DNA of 64,000 bases from Dasypus novemcinctus (GCF_030445035.2 NC_080699.1:2232001-2296000); one strand, 5' to 3'. Positions 1-10,983 are shown, counted from the first letter of the stretch. Made by a program: numbers and translations. Notes: generated by a model not told the origin, from the sequence alone.

Positions 1-440
1 TGCTCCCAACGGCTGCTCGGATGCCCTGGCACAACGAGATCTGCTCCTGGCTGCTGCCTGCACACCTTGGCACAACGAGAGCTGCTCCCGGCTGCTGCCC
101 ACGCACCTGGGCACAACGAGAGCTGCTCCCAGTGGCTGCCTGGGTCCTGGCACAACAAGAGCTGCTCCCGGCGGCTGCCCGGTGCCCTAGCACAATGAGA
201 GCTGCTCCCAGAGGCTGTCCAGGCACCCTGGCACAATGAGAGCTGCTCCCGGCTGCTGCCCGTGCACCTGGGCACAACGAGAGCTACTCCCAGTGGCTGC
301 CCGGGCCCTGGCACAAGAAGAGCTGCTCCCAGCTGCTGCCTGGGCACCCTGGCACAACGAGAGCTGCTCCCAGTGGCTGCCGGGTGCCCTGGCACAACGA
401 GAGCTGCTCCCGGCCGCTGCTAGGCGCCCTTGCACAGCGA
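1..440. repeat. Minisatellite, ~40-bp unit, about 11 copies
   Basis: A tandem array runs off the left edge of the window. Each unit carries the landmark GGCACAACGAGAGCTGCTCC, followed by a variable GGCTGCC block and a CCTGG or CCTGGG lead-in. The landmark recurs about every 40 bases near 28, 69, 108, 149, 189, 229, 269, 308, 350, 390 and 430. Units differ by scattered substitutions, so this is an aged but clear array. Open frames across it in several phases reflect the periodic GC-rich composition. The full copy number is unknown because the left end is cut. Confidence 0.9.
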
Positions 441-1185
441 GAGCTGCAGAGCCGGGGAAGGCAGGGTGAGGGGGGCTACAGGGGCCCTGGGCAGCAGCAC
501 CTGCTCCTCGGGCAGCAGACCTAGACATCCTAGACAGCAAAACCGGGGTTTGTCTGGGAGGGTATTCTGGCAAACATTCTGAGGAGCCCTCGAGAACGAG
601 CGGCAGAGTCTGAAAATCAAACACCAGGCTTGTCCTGCTGTGCTGGCCTTGTCACCCCGACCTGGCGTGGCTCGGGAGCCGTGGGTGTCCAGCCGCGGGA
701 GGCAGTGGCGTCTCCCCGTGGGGCTGGAGGGTTCTCGGGGGCTGCCTCTTAGCAAAGGGTTGGTGCCACGACGCAGTAGAGAGGCTTCTGTGCGTGCCTG
801 CCCCTGCCTGGGTGCTGACCGGCGCTGAGAGCGCAGGGCTCCTTGCCTGCTACGGCGCTCGTGACGCCTCACGTGCCAGTGGCTCCTCGGTGTCGCTTCC
901 ACCTCGGCCAAGGACTCCCCTGCCATCAGTCACAACGCCAGGCAGTAACGCACCCGGAGGAGAGCAGCGATGACCTTCAAGGCAGGGCACATCTATCGTG
1001 CTCGTTTTACAGGCAGGCCTCACATTGTGCAATGCCTGTAATCCTGAAAAATGTACAAATTGCAATCTAGTGTATATAAAGGCAAATGGTATTTTCAACA
1101 CTGATCTTTTAAAAATTCTAGAGGAAATTCGTTTCTAAATAGATGATCACCCCTCATTTATTTCTTCTGTGAATCTGTGTTACCT
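441..1185. other. Intergenic DNA, nothing recognised
   Basis: The first part is GC-rich flank of the minisatellite and grades into AT-rich sequence near 1050. I see no splice-flanked coding segment, RNA gene or family-level repeat. Short open frames here have no recognisable protein similarity. Confidence 0.5.
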
Positions 1186-1189
1186 TTTA

Positions 1190-1378
1190 GAGAGAGTGGA
1201 AAGAGCATAGGTTTAAACTAGTCTCCCTTCAGCCATTAACCAGCATGTGACCTTAAGCACGCTTCTTAGATTTGAGTTTTGGTTTCCCCACCTGCAAAGT
1301 GGGCTACACTGTTCTCACAACTTACTGTGAGGAACCATGTAAAGAACTCGTATCAGTAGGTGCTCAAAAATTACACAG
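1190..1378 (+). repeat. MIR SINE relic
   Basis: The order of segments fits the MIR consensus: 'gagtggaaagagca', the 'tgtgacctta-agcac' core, 'tttccccacctgcaaagtggg', and the 'gtaggtgctcaaaaatta' tail. It is heavily diverged, as expected for this old mammalian family. Confidence 0.75.
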
Positions 1379-1379
1379 A

Positions 1380-2930
1380 AGGCATATTTTATGTATGTGT
1401 GCACATTTATGGCATATTGTAACTATATATGGCATGTAACATATAATTATGGTACTCACCTTTCTTCATTTTAAAAGAAAAGAGCATATCTAGAATTTTT
1501 AAAGTACACAAACAAATAAATTTTTTTAAAAAGTGCAACACAAGCAAACCATCACAACTCCCCAATACTCTGGATGGGACTATTAAAACAATATTTTTTA
1601 ATCATTTTCCAAATTTACTGAAATTAGCATCCTAGCCTACTATTTTATTACTGGTTAGATAAAATCAATAGCATCACCTCAGTTCCTACTAAATGAAAAA
1701 ATGAGTGAGTGAATTAATGAAAGAGATGAGTCTTTTCTATACTTGATCCTCCATCCCTCTGAAACCACAATCAACCAATCAGCCAGTACCTTTCGAGGGC
1801 ACAGGACTGTACTGAGTGAAGGCATATGGGGTAAGATTTTAATAAGTACTTTTTGTACATTGAATTGATAAACGCAGCTTCCCCAAAATCTTATTTTTGA
1901 TCATTTTATTGGCACTTTAAATTTAAGGAAAAAAAGTATGCACAAAATAGCAATGAATTCCATGACCAATTAAAGATTATTTTTGTAACATCTAGTCACA
2001 CAGATGGTATGACCACTAGTTGTTGTTTAAGGTTCAATATTTGCATACTTACATTTACAAAATGGGCCCCAAATAACTGCAAGGTTTTTCCCAAGAGGAA
2101 ACTAAGAATAAATTTTGTATAGTAAAATCACTGATTTGCATTCTGCAAGCTTAGCTGATTTCTACGCTAATGTGGAAGAATTACAGGAATTGTTTCTGGA
2201 ACATATCCACCATTAAGTTTGGTAAACGATAGCTGTTCAAGGACTTAGAGAGGGCAAAATAGGAGCTGGAAGGCTGCGTTCCTCGATGCCAGGGACTCTG
2301 TGTCAACAAAGGTGTCAACACGTTTATCTCCACAGAGGACACAGGGTCTTACTGTAGACTCTCATTAAACCACATGCTCTGCATATCGTTAGAAACTATA
2401 CTCTCCTTACTATTGGGAACGGCTGCCTTGCAGAGTCTTAAAAGCATTTTCATAACCGGATTAAAGAAGCCCTTCTGTTTCTGCAATTCAGATGTCAAAT
2501 TCTGTTCTCACAAATACAGTTTCAAAGAAAACCAAATCACTGCTTAGCAAAATGTTGGCTGAGCATCAGCCAATGTCTTTCCACTGATCTCAAGTGCTTT
2601 AAACCAAGTCACAGAATTTGAGGTTTGGAAATGACCTTGTAGACTATTATGTTGCCCAACCTACTCACTGCATGGCGAGCAAAGTGAACGTTCTTCCAGC
2701 TCTCTCTCATGGCCTCACCGTGGCAGACACCCACATGGCAGTGTTGTGATCAGCTCATACAGGTGCACCACTAAAAGGTTTCCACTTTTCCTTCCCAGTA
2801 GCTGTGCAGTTTGAGCACCCCCAGCCTGGGTAGCCAGCTTCCTTCAGGCATCTCATTCTGACTCTGTAACATTTTAGCCACTTTCAGTTATTAAAACAAT
2901 CACATTTAGGTTCTTTAAAACGCAGTGCAG
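1380..2930. other. AT-rich intergenic DNA, nothing recognised
   Basis: Unique-looking AT-rich sequence with no open frame of note. The stretch 2590-2880 resembles an old interspersed repeat, but I cannot name it. Confidence 0.4.
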
Positions 2931-3284
2931 GGGAAACGGACTTGGCCCAGTGGTTAGGGCAATATGGGAGGTCCGCGGTTCAAGCCCCGGGCCTCCTTGA
3001 CCCGTGTGGAGCTGGCCCATGCGCAGTGCTGATGCGCGCAAGGAGTGCCCTGCCACGCAGGGGTGTCCCCCGCGTAGGGGAGCCCCACACGCAAGGAGTG
3101 CGCCCCTTAAGGAGAGCCGCCCAGCGCGAAAGGAAGTTCAGCCTGCCCAGGAATGGCACCACCCACACTTCCCGTGTGGCTGACGACAACAGAAGCAGAC
3201 AAAGAAACAAGACGCAGCAAACAGACACAGAGAACAGACAACTGGGGGCGAGGGGGAATAAAATAAATCTTTGAAAAAACAAAA
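2931..3284 (+). mobile_element. DAS-type tRNA-derived SINE, full length
   Basis: The element starts with a GGGAAACGGACTTGGCCCAG head and has a tRNA-like region with the B-box-like 'ggttcaagcc'. A GC-rich body follows ('caaggagtgccctgcca', 'gcgtaggggagcccca'), then 'aataaaataaatctttg' and a short A-rich tail. Flanks look like a target-site duplication: AAACGCAGTGCAG before and AAACTGAGTGCAG after. It shares this layout with the copies at 23.9 kb (minus) and 25.8 kb. Confidence 0.9.
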
Positions 3285-3299
3285 AACTGAGTGCAGTTC

Positions 3300-4204
3300 A
3301 TTTAGCTTCAGTCTCAAAATCGATCCAAACAAACCGTCTTTCTCTTTGCCGTAGCACAGGCTAAACTCAGGATGCTAAAAGCCTGAGAGGAGAGGGGCAG
3401 GGCTGCTGGCTGCCCCTTCGCCCTGCCGTCCTGCTGACTTGAGGCAGGGAGGGGGGTAGACGAGAGAAAAGACTTCTTCTCCTCTTGCGCACCTGCCCCG
3501 GAGGTGCCGGCCCTTCCTGCAGGTGGCCCTTCCTCAGTGCAGCCAGGACCCTCTGTTCCAACCTCCCAGCAGCCAGGCGCTGACCATCGGCTCCACGCAG
3601 TGCCCAGCAGGTGACTCAGGTCAAGGTGATCACGCACCTGCCCACCTGTGGCCTCCTGCCTCAGTTGATGCCAAGCCTCCTTCCTGTAGCTCTGGCCAAA
3701 ACGTGCAACCATCTTCTATTTCTCTTTTCTTCCTACCCCACAGTCCATCTATCCACAAATCCCACCATCTGTACCTTCAGAATTATATCCTGCACCCCAG
3801 CTCTCCTTACCATCCCCACTGCCGCCACCCTCGTCCACGCCATCACTTCTAGGGGCCTGCAGGAGCACCGCCTGCCTGGGGTCTGCAGGAGCACCGCCTG
3901 CCTGGGGTCTGCAGGAGCACTGCCCTGCTTCTAGGGCCCTGCCTCCTCTTACCCTCACTTCCCCGGGCTCTTCTCGACAGGCAGTCAGAGAGGTCCTGTC
4001 AAAAGTCAAACAAATGGATCCCATTTTATTTCTACTGTCCTAACATAATGACTCGTAACATGAAAGGTCAAATGCCCTAAGAGGTCCCAGTTTGGAGGGA
4101 AATTATTTGCTTACTCATGGTGGACCAACTACTATGTTTCAAACTCTGAAATGAATTCCATGATCCAGTAATAAAAAAAAAATTTTTTTTAATTAAAACA
4201 AAAA
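3300..4204. other. Intergenic DNA with a short tandem repeat
   Basis: Mostly unique GC-moderate sequence. At about 3847-3925 a 26-bp unit (core 'ctgcctggggtctgcaggag') repeats about three times. An A-rich and T-rich low-complexity stretch lies near 4170-4205. I recognise no gene. Confidence 0.5.
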
Positions 4205-4460
4205 AAAGCCTAGGTCAGATCAACTCACTCTCCTTCCAGAACCTTACAAGGGGCCTTGCTTCCTCTGGGATGAAGCCAGAGGCCTCAGCGTGGCTTCTGA
4301 GGTCCGACAGGCCCGCGCCAGCTCCTCTGGCTCGGCTCGTACTCAGGCCCCGGCAGCCCACCGCGCTGACACGGCCTCCTCCCGCCCTGAGCAAATGCGC
4401 ACGCGTTTTCCAAGGTGAGGTGTAATGTGCTTACGACCGAGTTCTGACACTTATCTACAC
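4205..4460 (+). repeat. Probable L2 fragment
   Basis: The order 'ttccagaacctta-caaggg', 'gggatgaagccag-aggcctc', 'tgaggtccgacaggccc' follows the L2 segment that in less decayed copies describes 'aaaccctccaatgg...ggataaaatccaaactcc'. Divergence is high, so the call is tentative. Confidence 0.4.
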
Positions 4461-4499
4461 CCACGGGAAGCCTACTTGAGTTCAGAGAGAACGTGTCCT

Positions 4500-4840
4500 T
4501 CTCCGCAGCCCCTCAGGCCCTTTGCGGTCAATTCCCACCATCCCCACAGGTATGTTACTATTGCTTTAATTTCTGTCACTATAGATTAGTTTTGCCTCTT
4601 CTCAGGTTTAATATAAACGGAATCTTTCGTACCTGTTTTCTCCGATTTAGCGTTATGTTTCTGAGATTCAGGCACGCTGCAGCATGTACCCACAGCCCTT
4701 CCCTTTCATTTGCTCAGTCATATTCCATTGTATGAATAAGTCACGGTGAGGGTACCCATTCCCCCTTGGTAGATACTGGGGACACTTTCAGTTTGGAGCT
4801 AATAGGAATAAAGCTGATAGCAACATTAGTGTACAGCTTT
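4500..4840 (-). repeat. L1M-type LINE relic (3' region, antisense), part 1
   Basis: Text such as 'tcatattccattgtatgaataagtcac', 'acactttcagtttggagct' and 'aataaagctgatagcaacattagtgtacag' matches the antisense 3' region of old L1 elements. The match resumes after the SINE at 5450 with 'gtacatgtttttgtctttattgggcaaatac', so the SINE landed inside this LINE. Confidence 0.7.
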
Positions 4841-5449
4841 TTTTCCCTTCTCCTACTCCCCTGCCCTGCTGTTTTTGCTGTGTCCATTCACTGTGTGATC
4901 TCCTCTATCTATTTCTCTTTGTTTTCTCATCTTTGTCCTCTAGGATTCACCTGGATTCAATCTTGGGGACCTCTGATGTGGAGAGAGGCTCCCTGTCAAT
5001 TGCGCCACCTCACTTCTTGGACTCTGCTGTGCTTCACCTTGACCCTCCCCTTCGTCTCTCTTTTGTTGTGTCATCATCTTGCTGCATGACCCACTTGCGC
5101 GGGCACTGGCTCACCACGCGGGCACTGGCTCACCATGCAGGCACCCACGCGGGCACTCGGCTCACCAGACGGGCACTCAGCTTGCTGCGTGGGCACTTGG
5201 CTCACAGTGTGGGCACTACTCACCGCCCGGGCACTCACATAGGCACTCAGCTCACCACATAGGCACTTGATTTGCCACACAGGAACCCAGTTAACCGCGC
5301 AGGCACTCGACTCACTGTGCGGGCGCTCGGCTCACCGCACAGGCACGCTTTCTCTTCTTCTTTTTCACCAGGAGGCCCCAGGGACCGACCCGGGTCCTCC
5401 CATATGGTAGGCAGAGGCCTTATCACTTGAGCCACATCCACTTGCCAGG
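4841..5449 (-). mobile_element. DAS-related SINE with expanded internal tandem repeat
   Basis: The minus strand reads 'ggcaagtggatgtggctcaagtg', then the tRNA-like region, then 'ctccctggggcctcctggtg'. This is followed by a tandem block, a pyrimidine-rich region and the poly(A) end (a T-run on the plus strand). The flanking duplication GTACAGCTTT at 4831-4840 and GTACAGCTCTT at 5450-5460 marks a retroposition event. A sister copy at 57.6 kb has the same ends but only about two internal units, so the internal block expanded within this copy or its lineage. Confidence 0.85.
5093..5346. repeat. ~20-bp tandem repeat inside the SINE, about 13 units
   Basis: The unit is approximately GCGGGCACTCGGCTCACCAC. 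Copies differ by single bases and by small gains or losses. The array is wholly inside the SINE at 4841-5449. Confidence 0.85.
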
Positions 5450-5560
5450 GTACAGCTCTTTTGTACATGTTTTTGTCTTTATTGGGCAAATACTTGGGAG
5501 GGGATTGGCGAGGTCAATAAGGTAAATGAATGTATTATAGAACTCTATAAAGCGACTCTT
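5450..5560 (-). repeat. L1M-type LINE relic, part 2
   Basis: This continues the antisense LINE interrupted by the SINE: 'tttattgggcaaatacttgggaggg' corresponds to the usual 'cttgggtaaatacctaggagtgg' of old L1 3' regions. Confidence 0.6.
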
Positions 5561-5659
5561 GAACCCCCGCATGCTCACTGTCCCGTATCGTCCTCTCTAG
5601 CTTTTTCCCGTAGCAGTCTTCACCCTCTAACTTACTACACAACTTATTTATTACATTTA

Positions 5660-5778
5660 TTGTCTGTTTTTCTCCCATTACAGTGAAGACAGGGTTTGAT
5701 GTCTGTATTATTTATTAATATATCACCATTGCCTGGAACAGTGTCTGATGCTAAAGTAGACACTCATAAAAAAACTGT
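5660..5778 (+). repeat. L2 3'-end relic
   Basis: Shows the L2 terminal pattern: 'acagtgaagacagggtttgatg...', 'ttgcctggaacagtgtctgatgc' and 'gacactcataaa'. Confidence 0.6.
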
Positions 5779-5779
5779 T

Positions 5780-7800
5780 AAATAAGAGGAAGAAAAGAAG
5801 GGAGGGAAGGAGGGAAGACGATGTCAGCAGCAAGGGGGCAATTTCTGAGGTGCTTCTCAAAATGCAACTTGCCAGGTGCTGCGCTGCTGGAGGCGTGCCT
5901 GCTGTCCCCAGAGAATTTCAGCGTGCACTTCCCAGGCTGTTTGTCTTCAGCACATCAGGGATTCTCTTGTTCCAGAACCCCTCAGGAGCTGCACCTCTCA
6001 CTCAGCAGGAGTTCTCTTGGCGTCTGCTCTGCTGAGTCTCTGTAGTTTCCCCTCTCCTTCCCCAGCACATAGCACCTCATTGTGAGGATCTCAGTCTCCC
6101 CCCACCCCCACCCAGGGCGCTCCCCTAAGCGCCTGCCCCAGCCCCGCTCTCCCCATGGCCTCAGCCCAGAAGATCTGCATTTACTCCATTTTCAGAACTC
6201 CGTCAGTGGAACAGACTCCAGGCTTGTGTTTCCCTTCAAAGCATTCACTACATAGAAATGGCTATTATTTACTACATCACCTGGCAGAAAATTCTAGACG
6301 GCTACATTTCTTTTTTCCCTCTCAATACAAGCTCTCAAACAGAACCACAGGATGAGGGATGCTATTTATTTATTAAGTTCACTTCTTTTGAGCAAATCAA
6401 AAGGACATGATGGCTCTGCCTCACAAATAAGAGTGACTTTATGTGAAAACCACTGCTCAAGCACTTTCCTGCTAGTCTGATCAAAGATGTGAATTCATTT
6501 GGAATTTAAACCAATTCCCTTAACAAGTAAGTCAATGTTTATTACTACTATACTTTAACAAAGTTGCTTGTCTCAGCAATCTCAAGGTGATTACCAGTGC
6601 CTGTTTTGGTCGAGGTATAATCAGGAAAAGAGAATTCACTTGAAGTATTTAAAAGAGGGTGTGTAATCCAGGTGTGAAGAAGTGGAGAAGACAAACAGGA
6701 TGGTGAGCAAACCCAGACTTTAGCAAACTCGGAGCCACTACTTCCCAGGCTGGGAAAATAAAGGGAGGGGGCGGCGCAGGCACCCAGGCTCCGAAGCTGG
6801 TTCCAGGGGAGCAGCGAGAGCCCTGGGAAACGTGCAGCTGCCCAAAAGTCCTGAGGAAGGAGGAGAAACACCTGCACCCGCAGCCTCCCGCAGAAGGGGT
6901 GACTCAGGGAGTTGGGAAACCCAGAGGAGACAGCCCTGCTCAGGCGGGCGGAGCAGACTGTGCAAGAGCTGGAGGGAGCATGCGCAGAAGTGGGAAAATG
7001 TCTATTAGAGTAGATGACTCTCTGTGCAGTGCTATTTCAGAATATTTCAAGACACATATATTAGCATAAGTAAAGGTAAATGGCATATTAGTTTCAAAAA
7101 AGAAAAGAAAATACTTAATGGGAAAACATTATAGATCAATATTCGAGAGCTTGAAAAGCACTCTTGGATTCCATCGCACAGCAATCCTGCTTCTTGTGGC
7201 ATAGAGACGGGTGGTGGTGAAGTGAAGGAAGGAGGTTACATGTTTCCATGTTACTTCTAGCTACTTCTGTTGTCGCAAAGAAAAAAAGACCAACCTTAAT
7301 AGTTCAGAAGTTATCTTGATATTAATCTTGATAGGTCATATATTTTCAGAGAAATGAAGCTAGTAAAGAAAATAAAACTGGGAGGTAGAGTTTCATTTTC
7401 TTCTTGACATCATGAGCTTATTTCAAAAATAAAGAAGTTAGTTTACAAATTAGGTTGAGCCTCTAAAATTCAAGTGCTCACATGCTTTTCAAGCTTGTAA
7501 TTCACTAGGAAGAATGTTACGATAAGATGCCACCTAAGGACTAGGATAACTTATGGGCAGTAGAGAGTGCCCAGGGTTTTGGGTTCCAACATGTTTGCCA
7601 GAAGCAGCCCTAAAGCAGCCCTATATAACTAGCCCAGTCTTCAGACGAGAAAGCAGTGGAGACCTAACTCCCTTGTGGTCCCAGCTGTGCTGCTCAATCT
7701 TTACAGTCCTAATAGCCCAGATGAGCAGGCTAAGCCAGGGAAAAAAGCCAACCAACTGCTTTCAACAAAACAGTGCACTAAATAGCCAGAAGAAGATCAC
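5780..7800. other. Intergenic DNA, nothing recognised
   Basis: Mixed-composition unique sequence with a purine-rich run at 5785-5820 (gaaggagggaa type). The open frames are short and lack similarity I can place. Confidence 0.4.
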
Positions 7801-7801
7801 C

Positions 7802-7887
7802 TTTTTTTTAAAGGAGATACTGGGGACTGAACCTGGGGTTGCATACACGGGAAGCAGGAGCGCAACCACTGAGCTATACCCACTCCC
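7802..7887 (-). mobile_element. Short tRNA-like SINE
   Basis: The minus strand reads 'gggagtgggtatagctcagtgg', an A-box-like segment, then 'cctgcttcccgtgtatgc', the B-box-like 'aggttcagtcccca', and ends in a short A-rich tail (plus-strand T-run at 7802-7809). The whole unit is under 90 bases, so it is only a tRNA-like head plus tail. Confidence 0.8.
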
Positions 7888-7889
7888 AG

Positions 7890-8170
7890 CCTGGACACTT
7901 TTTCATCTAAAAATTAATTGACAGTGGATAGAAAAAATAGTTTTGCAAATTCAGGATTCTTGTAGCAGTTTTCTTATTTAGATATGTCCTGGAAAGCAGT
8001 TTTTCTAACCAATTTCTGATTGTAGCTTTTTCTTTGTCTTCCTCTCTGATTCAAACTCTGAGAAAGATCTATTGCAAACCCACTCACTCTTCTCTCCAGA
8101 TCCTTTCATAAAGCAACCTCCGTTTTAGCTCCTTGGAGGAATCTGGCAAAGAACCCATCATGCAGCCAAT
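7890..8170. other. Intergenic DNA, nothing recognised
   Basis: AT-rich unique sequence with no coding or RNA signal that I can see. Confidence 0.4.
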
Positions 8171-8174
8171 ACTT

Positions 8175-8410
8175 CATGTAGACCATACAGTGTATGCCAT
8201 GCACTCTTCTAGGCACTTGGGAGACATTACTGACAAAAATACCGTTGTCCTTGTGAAACTTATATTCTAGTGGGCAAGACAGAAGATAAACATGAAGCGT
8301 AATAAAGAAGTGAATTATATAATGTTTTAGAAGGGCATAAACATTACAAATTTTAAAAATGAACTGAAGAGCAGGCTCAGGAACAGAGTTCAGGCTGGGG
8401 AGAGGGGTAG
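8175..8410 (+). repeat. Ancient mammalian interspersed repeat (family not named)
   Basis: The sequence runs 'gccatgcactcttctaggcacttggg', 'acattactgacaaaaat', 'gtgaaacttatattctagtggg'. It matches the start of a widespread ancient mammalian repeat that also occurs at 22.0, 49.2 and 59.1 kb. I know the pattern but not its database name with confidence. Confidence 0.5.
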
Positions 8411-9060
8411 AAAGTTCTTCCCTGACTTCTCAACAGTCGGCATCACAGATGTTTCTCTGAAACAGGGTTTCATCCAGGCAAGTAATAACTTTTCCATTGA
8501 AACAAAATGGAATTTTATGTAGTAGCTTGTGCTTTCTTGAGTTCCAGACTTGATTTTGTGGAGTTATATATTAGGAAACCTGAGTTTCTACATCCATTAT
8601 AGTTTATTAGCACTAACTCAACTGCTCCACCTCCAAGTTCTCATTCTTTCCACCTTCCCTTCACAGAGTAATTAAATTACCTGTTACTGTCCTTTGATGT
8701 CAGAATAGGCCAACTCTTCAGTGTTTTAGCAATTCAATTCTAAGACTTTCATTTGACTCCATGGACCTTACTAGAATTTCCATGGATTCTCACTGCTCTT
8801 CATGGAAGACATGCCGACTCTGGGCAAAATAATGAGCCAAGTAAAGCCAAGCCCTGGTGGAAACCCACCACGGTTCATAACTAAGGCTCTGCAGCCTTCC
8901 TGCTTCTCCCACCCCCCAATTTACAGCTCCTAGACTCTGCCCAAAGAGTAGCCCCAAGGGTGATGCTCCCAGGGGGACTTGTCAGGGAACCTGTCATCCC
9001 ATGGTTAGTCATAAATTAATTCACACTCAGTTACTTAATCCCAGTAAAGAAAAATATATA
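8411..9060. other. Intergenic DNA, nothing recognised
   Basis: Unique-looking sequence with no supported gene or repeat. Confidence 0.35.
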
Positions 9061-9175
9061 TATTTTAAAGGTGGATTTCCTGGCTTCATATTATTCTACT
9101 TTCTATATCCAGAGCTCAGTATATGTTAGTTCTCAGCACATGTTTTCTGAATGAAGGAATGAAAATGAGTGATTG
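9061..9175 (+). repeat. L2 3'-end relic
   Basis: The segment 'agagctcagtatatgttagttctcagcacatgttttctgaatgaaggaatga' follows the L2 terminus (here the gaps between matches are longer). It lies just before a second, split L2 end. Confidence 0.45.
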
Positions 9176-9264
9176 AAAAACACTGGAACATGAAAATATA
9201 ATCCTGACAGAGGGAAGGAAAGGATGTGCGTTTCGTGATTAAGTGATGAAAGTAGTGGAGGGAC

Positions 9265-9405
9265 CATATTTCCCTATAGCCCTCTGCTTTATGCCCTCCT
9301 CTTGTATAATTTTATTTCACTGTTTTGTCTGTTTATCTGCCTGTGTCTTCCACTCGACTCTGAGCTCCTTGAGAGACTGGTATTTTCAGCTCTTGACCTT
9401 TCGTT
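9265..9405 (+). repeat. L2 3'-end, left half of a split copy
   Basis: 'ttttatttcactgttttgtctgtttatctg' and 'ctctgagctccttgagagactgg' match the L2 3' region up to the 'gagggcaggga' point. The rest of the consensus appears only after a CpG-rich block, at 10385-10455. Confidence 0.65.
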
Positions 9406-10384
9406 ACGAATGGCTGGGAGGACACGCGCCCTCCACTCCCCGCCTCGGCCTGGGAGGGTGGGACCTGCCACGTCCCCCGGCGGTTTGCCGCGCGGCCACC
9501 CCCAGCGCCGCACGCACGACGGCCGCCGGGGGGAGGTCACCGGCTCGCGGCGTCGTGCCCTGCAGGCTTGCGTCCCCCCGCCGGCCGGCAGTGATCCAGC
9601 AGGCCGGCAAGGCCGCGATCCTCCGGACTTCTCGTCACGCGGCCACATGGTCTCCTTTCTCTTCCCGGTTCCCGCGGGCTTCCGGCCCGCGGTCCACTTC
9701 CGGCTCAGCCCACTTCCGGTCTGGCTCACTTCCGGCTCCTGCCCGCTCACTTCCGGCTCGTGTCCGGCCGCCGGCGCCCCGCGGGGTTTGCCTTCTCGAG
9801 CCTGCGGCGTCGGGGTGAGGCCCGCACTGCCTCGCTGGCCGCCCTCGGCTGGAAACGCCGCCACACGGTCCACTTCCGGGGTCACGCCCGGGGCCGCTGG
9901 TCAGAGCCCGCCAGGCTGCGGTCGCCCGTCCAGCCTCCCAGGGCCCCGGGCAGCCGCCCGCGGCCGCCGCGCCTCCGCCGGACCGACTCCGGCCTGGGCC
10001 GCCCCCGCCCGCGCTCAGCCCGCGCCTCGTGGCCGCCGCCCGCCCCCCGCCCGCCCCCCGCCCGCGCTCAGCCCGCGCCTCGTGGCCGCCGCCCGCCCCC
10101 CGCCCGCCCCCCGCCCGCGCTCAGCCCGCGCTCAGCCCGCGCCTCGTGGCCGCCGCCCGCCGCGCTCTCCGTCTCTTCCGGGGGCCGGTGTTCGGGGCTG
10201 GACCCTCGATGGAGGCGGCCCCGGCGCCCTGCTCTCCTCTTCACGGCCTGAGTGCGCTCCCCGCCTGACTTCGGGGGAAGAGTTAGGTGGCCCACGGGGC
10301 TGCCGTTTCTAAACTACCTGCTCAGACCGGCCTCGGCCACGAAGCCAGCTTTCCAGTCTGTCAGCTTCCCGCGGCTGCTCCTGT
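9406..10384. promoter_or_regulatory. CpG-rich block with five CACTTCCGG (ETS) motifs
   Basis: GC and CpG content rise sharply here and fall again at the edges. CACTTCCGG, the complement of the ETS/GABP consensus CCGGAAGTG, occurs at 9695, 9711, 9727, 9748 and 9871. Tandem GC-rich units follow at 10010-10160. This resembles a CpG-island promoter, but I find no supported exon starting from it. It could be an orphan island, a noncoding-RNA promoter, or a GC-rich repeat that happens to carry ETS-like words. Confidence 0.5.
10010..10160. repeat. ~53-bp GC-rich tandem repeat
   Basis: The segment GCGCCTCGTGGCCGCC occurs at about 10022, 10075 and 10139, separated by 'cgccccccgcccg' and 'gcgctcagccc' blocks. 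There are two full units and a rearranged third. Confidence 0.8.
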
Positions 10385-10455
10385 GTTGGCTCTGGACGTA
10401 GGAGCTAGCCCAGAGCCTGGCACATGCCAGGAACTCGAGTATCTGCAGAATGAAA
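10385..10455 (+). repeat. L2 3'-end, right half of a split copy
   Basis: 'agctagcccagagcctggcacatgcc', then 'ctgcagaatgaa', completes the L2 3' end begun at 9265-9405. The two halves are separated by about 980 bases of CpG-rich sequence. Confidence 0.65.
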
Positions 10456-10460
10456 AAGTA

Positions 10461-10560
10461 AGGGGAGCAGACGTAGCTCAAGTGACTGAGCACCTGCTTC
10501 CCATGTACAAGGTCCCGGTTCCCTCCCTGGCCAGTACCTAAAAAAAAAACAACAAAAAAG
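10461..10560 (+). mobile_element. Short tRNA-like SINE
   Basis: Reads 'ggggagcagacgtagctcaag', 'gagcacctgcttcccatg', 'ggtcccggttccctccc', then an A-rich tail. Flanking AAAAAGTAA and AAAAAAGTTAA suggest a target-site duplication. Confidence 0.85.
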
Positions 10561-10895
10561 TTAAGCAACATGGACAGGTCTTTGGGCTGCCTGAATGGAA
10601 ATGTGAAGAAGGAGCTGGATAAGCGCAGTGTAACTGCGGTGCTCAGGAAAAGGGGGAGTCAGCTCTTGTTCCAAAAGCCTGGCAGTCATTAATTTGCTTG
10701 ACACTTGAGGGGTTGTTTCTTTGGCTCTGTGTTTCTTTGGCTCTACTTTATAATTAGTGTGCTCACATCCCAGCGTTACACGATCTCTTTAACCTAGCAA
10801 TTCCCTCCTCAAGTGGCATTTGTGAAATTCTGCTTGAGCAGGAAACTCTTGAAAAAAAGAAGGAAGAAACAGCATTGTGTTCAATAGTATAGGTC
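10561..10895. other. Intergenic DNA, nothing recognised
   Basis: Unique sequence between two short SINEs with no coding signal. Confidence 0.35.
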
Positions 10896-10897
10896 CC

Positions 10898-10980
10898 GGG
10901 AGTGCTTGTAGCTTGGTGGTTGAGCACCTGCTTCCCAAGTATGAGTCCTGAGTCAATCCCCAGTACCTCCTAAAAAATAA
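10898..10980 (+). mobile_element. Short tRNA-like SINE
   Basis: Reads 'gggagtgcttgtagcttggtgg', 'gagcacctgcttcccaag' and 'gagtcaatccccagtacctcc', and ends 'taaaaaataa'. It is more diverged than the copy 440 bases upstream. Confidence 0.8.
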
Positions 10981-10983
10981 TTG

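Noticed and set aside
1-440. CRISPR-like regular repeat spacing
   Set aside because: Units are adjacent and the whole unit repeats, with no unique spacers. The sequence is mammalian; these are minisatellites. The same holds for the other arrays.
9302-10312. 336-codon open frame across the CpG-rich block
   Set aside because: It begins within L2 sequence and runs through GC-rich tandem repeats; composition alone explains it.
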